This document shows positions 61,252 to 64,000 of a stretch of 64,000 bases of DNA, piece after piece. The translations under genes were made by a program, and so were the position numbers. How positions within the stretch are numbered: position 1 is the first letter of the stretch; every line of letters begins with the position of its first letter. This DNA comes from Camarhynchus parvulus (taxonomy: Eukaryota > Chordata > Aves > Passeriformes > Thraupidae): the NCBI RefSeq assembly GCF_901933205.1, contig NC_044572.1:93808965-93872964 (forward strand), read 5' to 3'. The notes under the pieces were generated by a model. It saw nothing but the letters and a program-made list of their open reading frames with translations, did not search any database and was not told the DNA's origin.

Positions 61252-63869
61252 CTGCAATAACATCACTGCTCACAGTCTGTCCCCAGCACTTCTTAGAGCG
61301 TGCTCACTACGAGTAGTGCAGGGCCCAAGGATGATCATTCAGGGCCAAGCTGAAGGCATCCAGGTATGTCATCAGATGTAAAGATGCTGATAGAACTGCT
61401 GAGTGGGGAAAGGGGAAACCAGCCACAACAAGAACCTGCTGTCCTACTTTCAATGCAGCTTTTGGCCAATTTAATTGTCATTATTAGGGGACTCACAGGC
61501 TACACCGTCAGAACACGTTGCCCTCTGCCCTCTAAGCATTTTGGCCCTATAAAAGCAGTATCAGTCTCTATCAGGCAATTCAAGTGTCCTAAGGCACTTG
61601 GTCCATGTTATGCATATATACAGCAGAAATACATTTTCTGTTGCATTTGGGCCCTAAAACAGACGTGAGAGATTTCTTAAGATTTAATGCCTGCCTTGAG
61701 TAAAACTAGCCCATCAGAATAAGATACAATTTTTAAACAATGTAGAAAAAGGGTAATCCAAGAAGATTGGAAGCATAATGGTAAATATTTTTAATCTTAT
61801 GCTTCTGGAACTGTTTCCTGAAGAAGGGATCAATAACAGCTGGGAAGAGAAGTGGAGGATACTGACAGCATTCAAAGAATATCACAGAATGTACATACAC
61901 ACACAATCACATGTACAGAGTATGCCCTACAAAATGGAAGAGTGACTAGAAAATCTTTATCCATGATTAACCCCTATATAATTCAGCCTCTATGGCTCAG
62001 AGAAGGCCAGCACAGTATAACGCAAAAATTATTACACAGAACAAGTCAACAGATCTCTGCAGTCAGAAGGATGGTAAGATCTCCTCAACTGTGCCTGAAA
62101 TTTCACAAATATATTTGAAGATCTGCTCCACTGTATGTATTGAGAGACTAGCAAAGCCAGGTTCAGAAACCAAATGTTCTTCTCAAAAAAATTCATTATT
62201 TAAGCTTTGTAACCTGAGAAGATCAGCAGCATTCAATAATTTAAAAAAAAAAAAAATCACTGTCTAATAAAGTGAAATGTAACTAAACAATTTTAAATGG
62301 GAAACAACATCTTGGCAAGTCACTTATGAAAGTCCATTAATGAAATAAATTAGTTAAGGTATAAACAGTAAAACTTATACTCAGTAAAAATTCAGACACA
62401 TTAAACTTTTTGCATTGATGGGCTCACTTTGACAAAACTATTTTTTCTGCAGCAAATGGGGAGAAATTCCTAAGAACTATCCCATCAGGTAGAATTGGTA
62501 GTGAGCAGATGGGGCAGTGACATCTTTAACCATCACCATTAAGTCTCAAAAAGAATAAACATACACATGGTTCAAAGCATAAACCAACCATGTATCATCA
62601 TCAGAAGCTGAGAAAAAAGAAAAAAAAATAGAACGAAAAAAACCCAAACAAAGAAACTCCAGAAAAACTCAGCCCTGCACCCCACACTATTAGGGAAGTG
62701 TACTCAGTTACTGTTCAGTAAAATCCTTCTTACAGCTCTCCCAAAATAATAGGTACATCAAGATCTGAAGGTTTTAGCAGTTATACTAAAATAAAATGCA
62801 TAGATTGCTGGATTCACCCTAGGTTGATAAAACTATTCTGAATCTGTTGGTGATATGAATTCAAAATTTCTTTTAATATATGCTGCTATTCGATTAATAG
62901 TTAAAAAAAAAAAAAAAGAAACAATCCAAAAAACCTGTCAAAAGTACAAAACAAAATCCCCGAATCAGGTCAATGCAAGGCATAAGTTTAAGACACAGCA
63001 ATGATAAATAACTGCAGGTCTGCAGAGACATAAACATTTCCCTATAGCATTCTGGATACTATACTAGTAGGTAACAGCTTTTTCTTTTATTTTTTCCCTT
63101 CACTCTCCCAAATCACTATCAGCAGTTTTTATAAAAGACATCTCAGTGAGATAACTGGTTATGGAATCAATAAATGATATGACAGTTCATCCAGTCTGTA
63201 TAGCACTATGTGGAAAGCAGTGCCCTTCTTGTTAAGGTTCAATATTAAAAGATATGCCTGAAATACAAAAGGCTGCTGAACAAACAACATTGAATGTCAA
63301 ACAATTGACCATTTCTCACAAATTTTCAAAACCCACTGAAGGAAATAACTGTGTATAGACAGCAATAACATTTAAAATTGCCTTTACCTTTTTCCAACCA
63401 TCATAAATTTGGAGGGTGAAAGCATGGTGCTACCCAAGTCAATTGTACCATGTCCTTTGATGAAACCAAAATACTGCCAAAGGATTCTGCAGTTTTACTG
63501 GCATTTTAAAAACAACTACATAATTCTACATCATTTTAAAAGACAAGTTTGAGCCATGCTACAATCACTTAAACATAATCAACTGTCATTTTTATGTGTA
63601 ATACAGGAATCCATAAAACCTGGTTTAATTCATTAAATTACATTGAATTAACATGTGACAATTACTGCATTCACGGCATCCGCACACCATCCAAAGAAAG
63701 AGGAGGATGGACAGATAGATATAGGTGCACAAGTCTTATGGAAGCTATGCAGCCATTCCCTGTGTAGGGCTTTTAATGGCCTATTTCACAGAACAGTCTC
63801 TTGGAAATAAACTCAACCTGTCACTACGAGGCAAACCAACATGCTGATTATACTAAAATTATGAATCTC
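61252..63869. other. Non-coding DNA, no gene seen
   Basis: A splice-flanked segment open in one frame lies at 61287-61363 (acceptor CTGTCCCCAG, donor CAG|GTATGT), unrecognised. A-runs at 62241-62254 and 62902-62916. The remainder is AT-rich without genes or recognisable repeats. Confidence 0.45.
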
Positions 63870-64000
63870 TTTCTGAACTGCAATGTTATTCAAATCCCTT
63901 CCTCGATCCCCTTCCCGCTCTATAAGGCTCAACAAGCTGGAACAATAATGTGCTGAGCCACCGCAGCGAGGTCGCTTGCGTGAGATTCTATTCATCTTTT
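63870..64000. other. CpG-richer right edge of window
   Basis: Six CpGs fall within about 90 bp (63903-63981), including CCGCAGCGAGGTCGCTTGCG at 63961-63980. This contrasts with the preceding kilobases. It may be the beginning of another CpG island or a conserved element that continues beyond the window. Confidence 0.3.

Overview
The window reads as vertebrate, most likely avian, nuclear DNA that is almost entirely non-coding. It is AT-rich and CpG-poor outside a few short islands. It has no long open frames, and the longest ATG-initiated frame (147 codons) is what chance gives in 64 kb. The bird assignment rests on the repeats: three minus-strand CR1 retrotransposon fragments, two with the typical avian CR1 3' end beginning in degenerate ATCACAGAA-type repeats, plus a worn plus-strand CR1/L3-like 3' end and several decayed MIR/CORE-SINE-like pieces. 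No protein-coding gene, tRNA, rRNA, CRISPR array or bacterial-style operon can be supported. The best overall description is an intergenic or intronic stretch of the gene-desert kind.

Layout. 1-1.8 kb is AT-rich. At 1.83-2.22 kb there is a strong CpG island with an RFX-type X-box at its upstream edge, an inverted CCAAT box, one GC box and one E-box; this is the best promoter candidate. 3.1-3.5 kb is an extremely AT-rich degenerate tract. 5.3-5.6 kb holds CR1 copy 1. 8-17 kb is mostly unannotatable AT-rich DNA. 16.5-17.65 kb looks like conserved regulatory DNA and leads into a second CpG cluster at 17.65-17.9 kb. 19-20.3 kb is somewhat GC-richer and contains a 57-bp splice-flanked open segment. 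25.0-25.35 kb is another homeodomain-site-rich block, followed by a T24-G14 homopolymer junction. 29-46 kb contains old SINE/LINE remnants and several perfect palindromes. 42.9-43.5 kb is a tail-to-tail pair of an old and a younger CR1. 47.3-47.85 kb is a decayed CR1 reverse-transcriptase segment. 57.5-58.5 kb is the second strong landmark: a TATA-like box, a CpG island with a five-unit GGCCCC hexanucleotide repeat, an ~80-bp alternating purine-pyrimidine tract, a consensus splice donor and a possible small exon. The last 130 bases again become CpG-richer.

How it fits together. Two CpG islands about 56 kb apart and blocks rich in TAATTA-type sites suggest the regulatory neighbourhood of a developmental gene, but no exon identifies that gene, and none is named here. 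No undescribed protein or RNA system was found. The observations most worth testing are the two promoter-like islands, the palindromes (31.74, 38.27, 44.91 and 48.04 kb) and the GGCCCC/Z-DNA-prone cluster.
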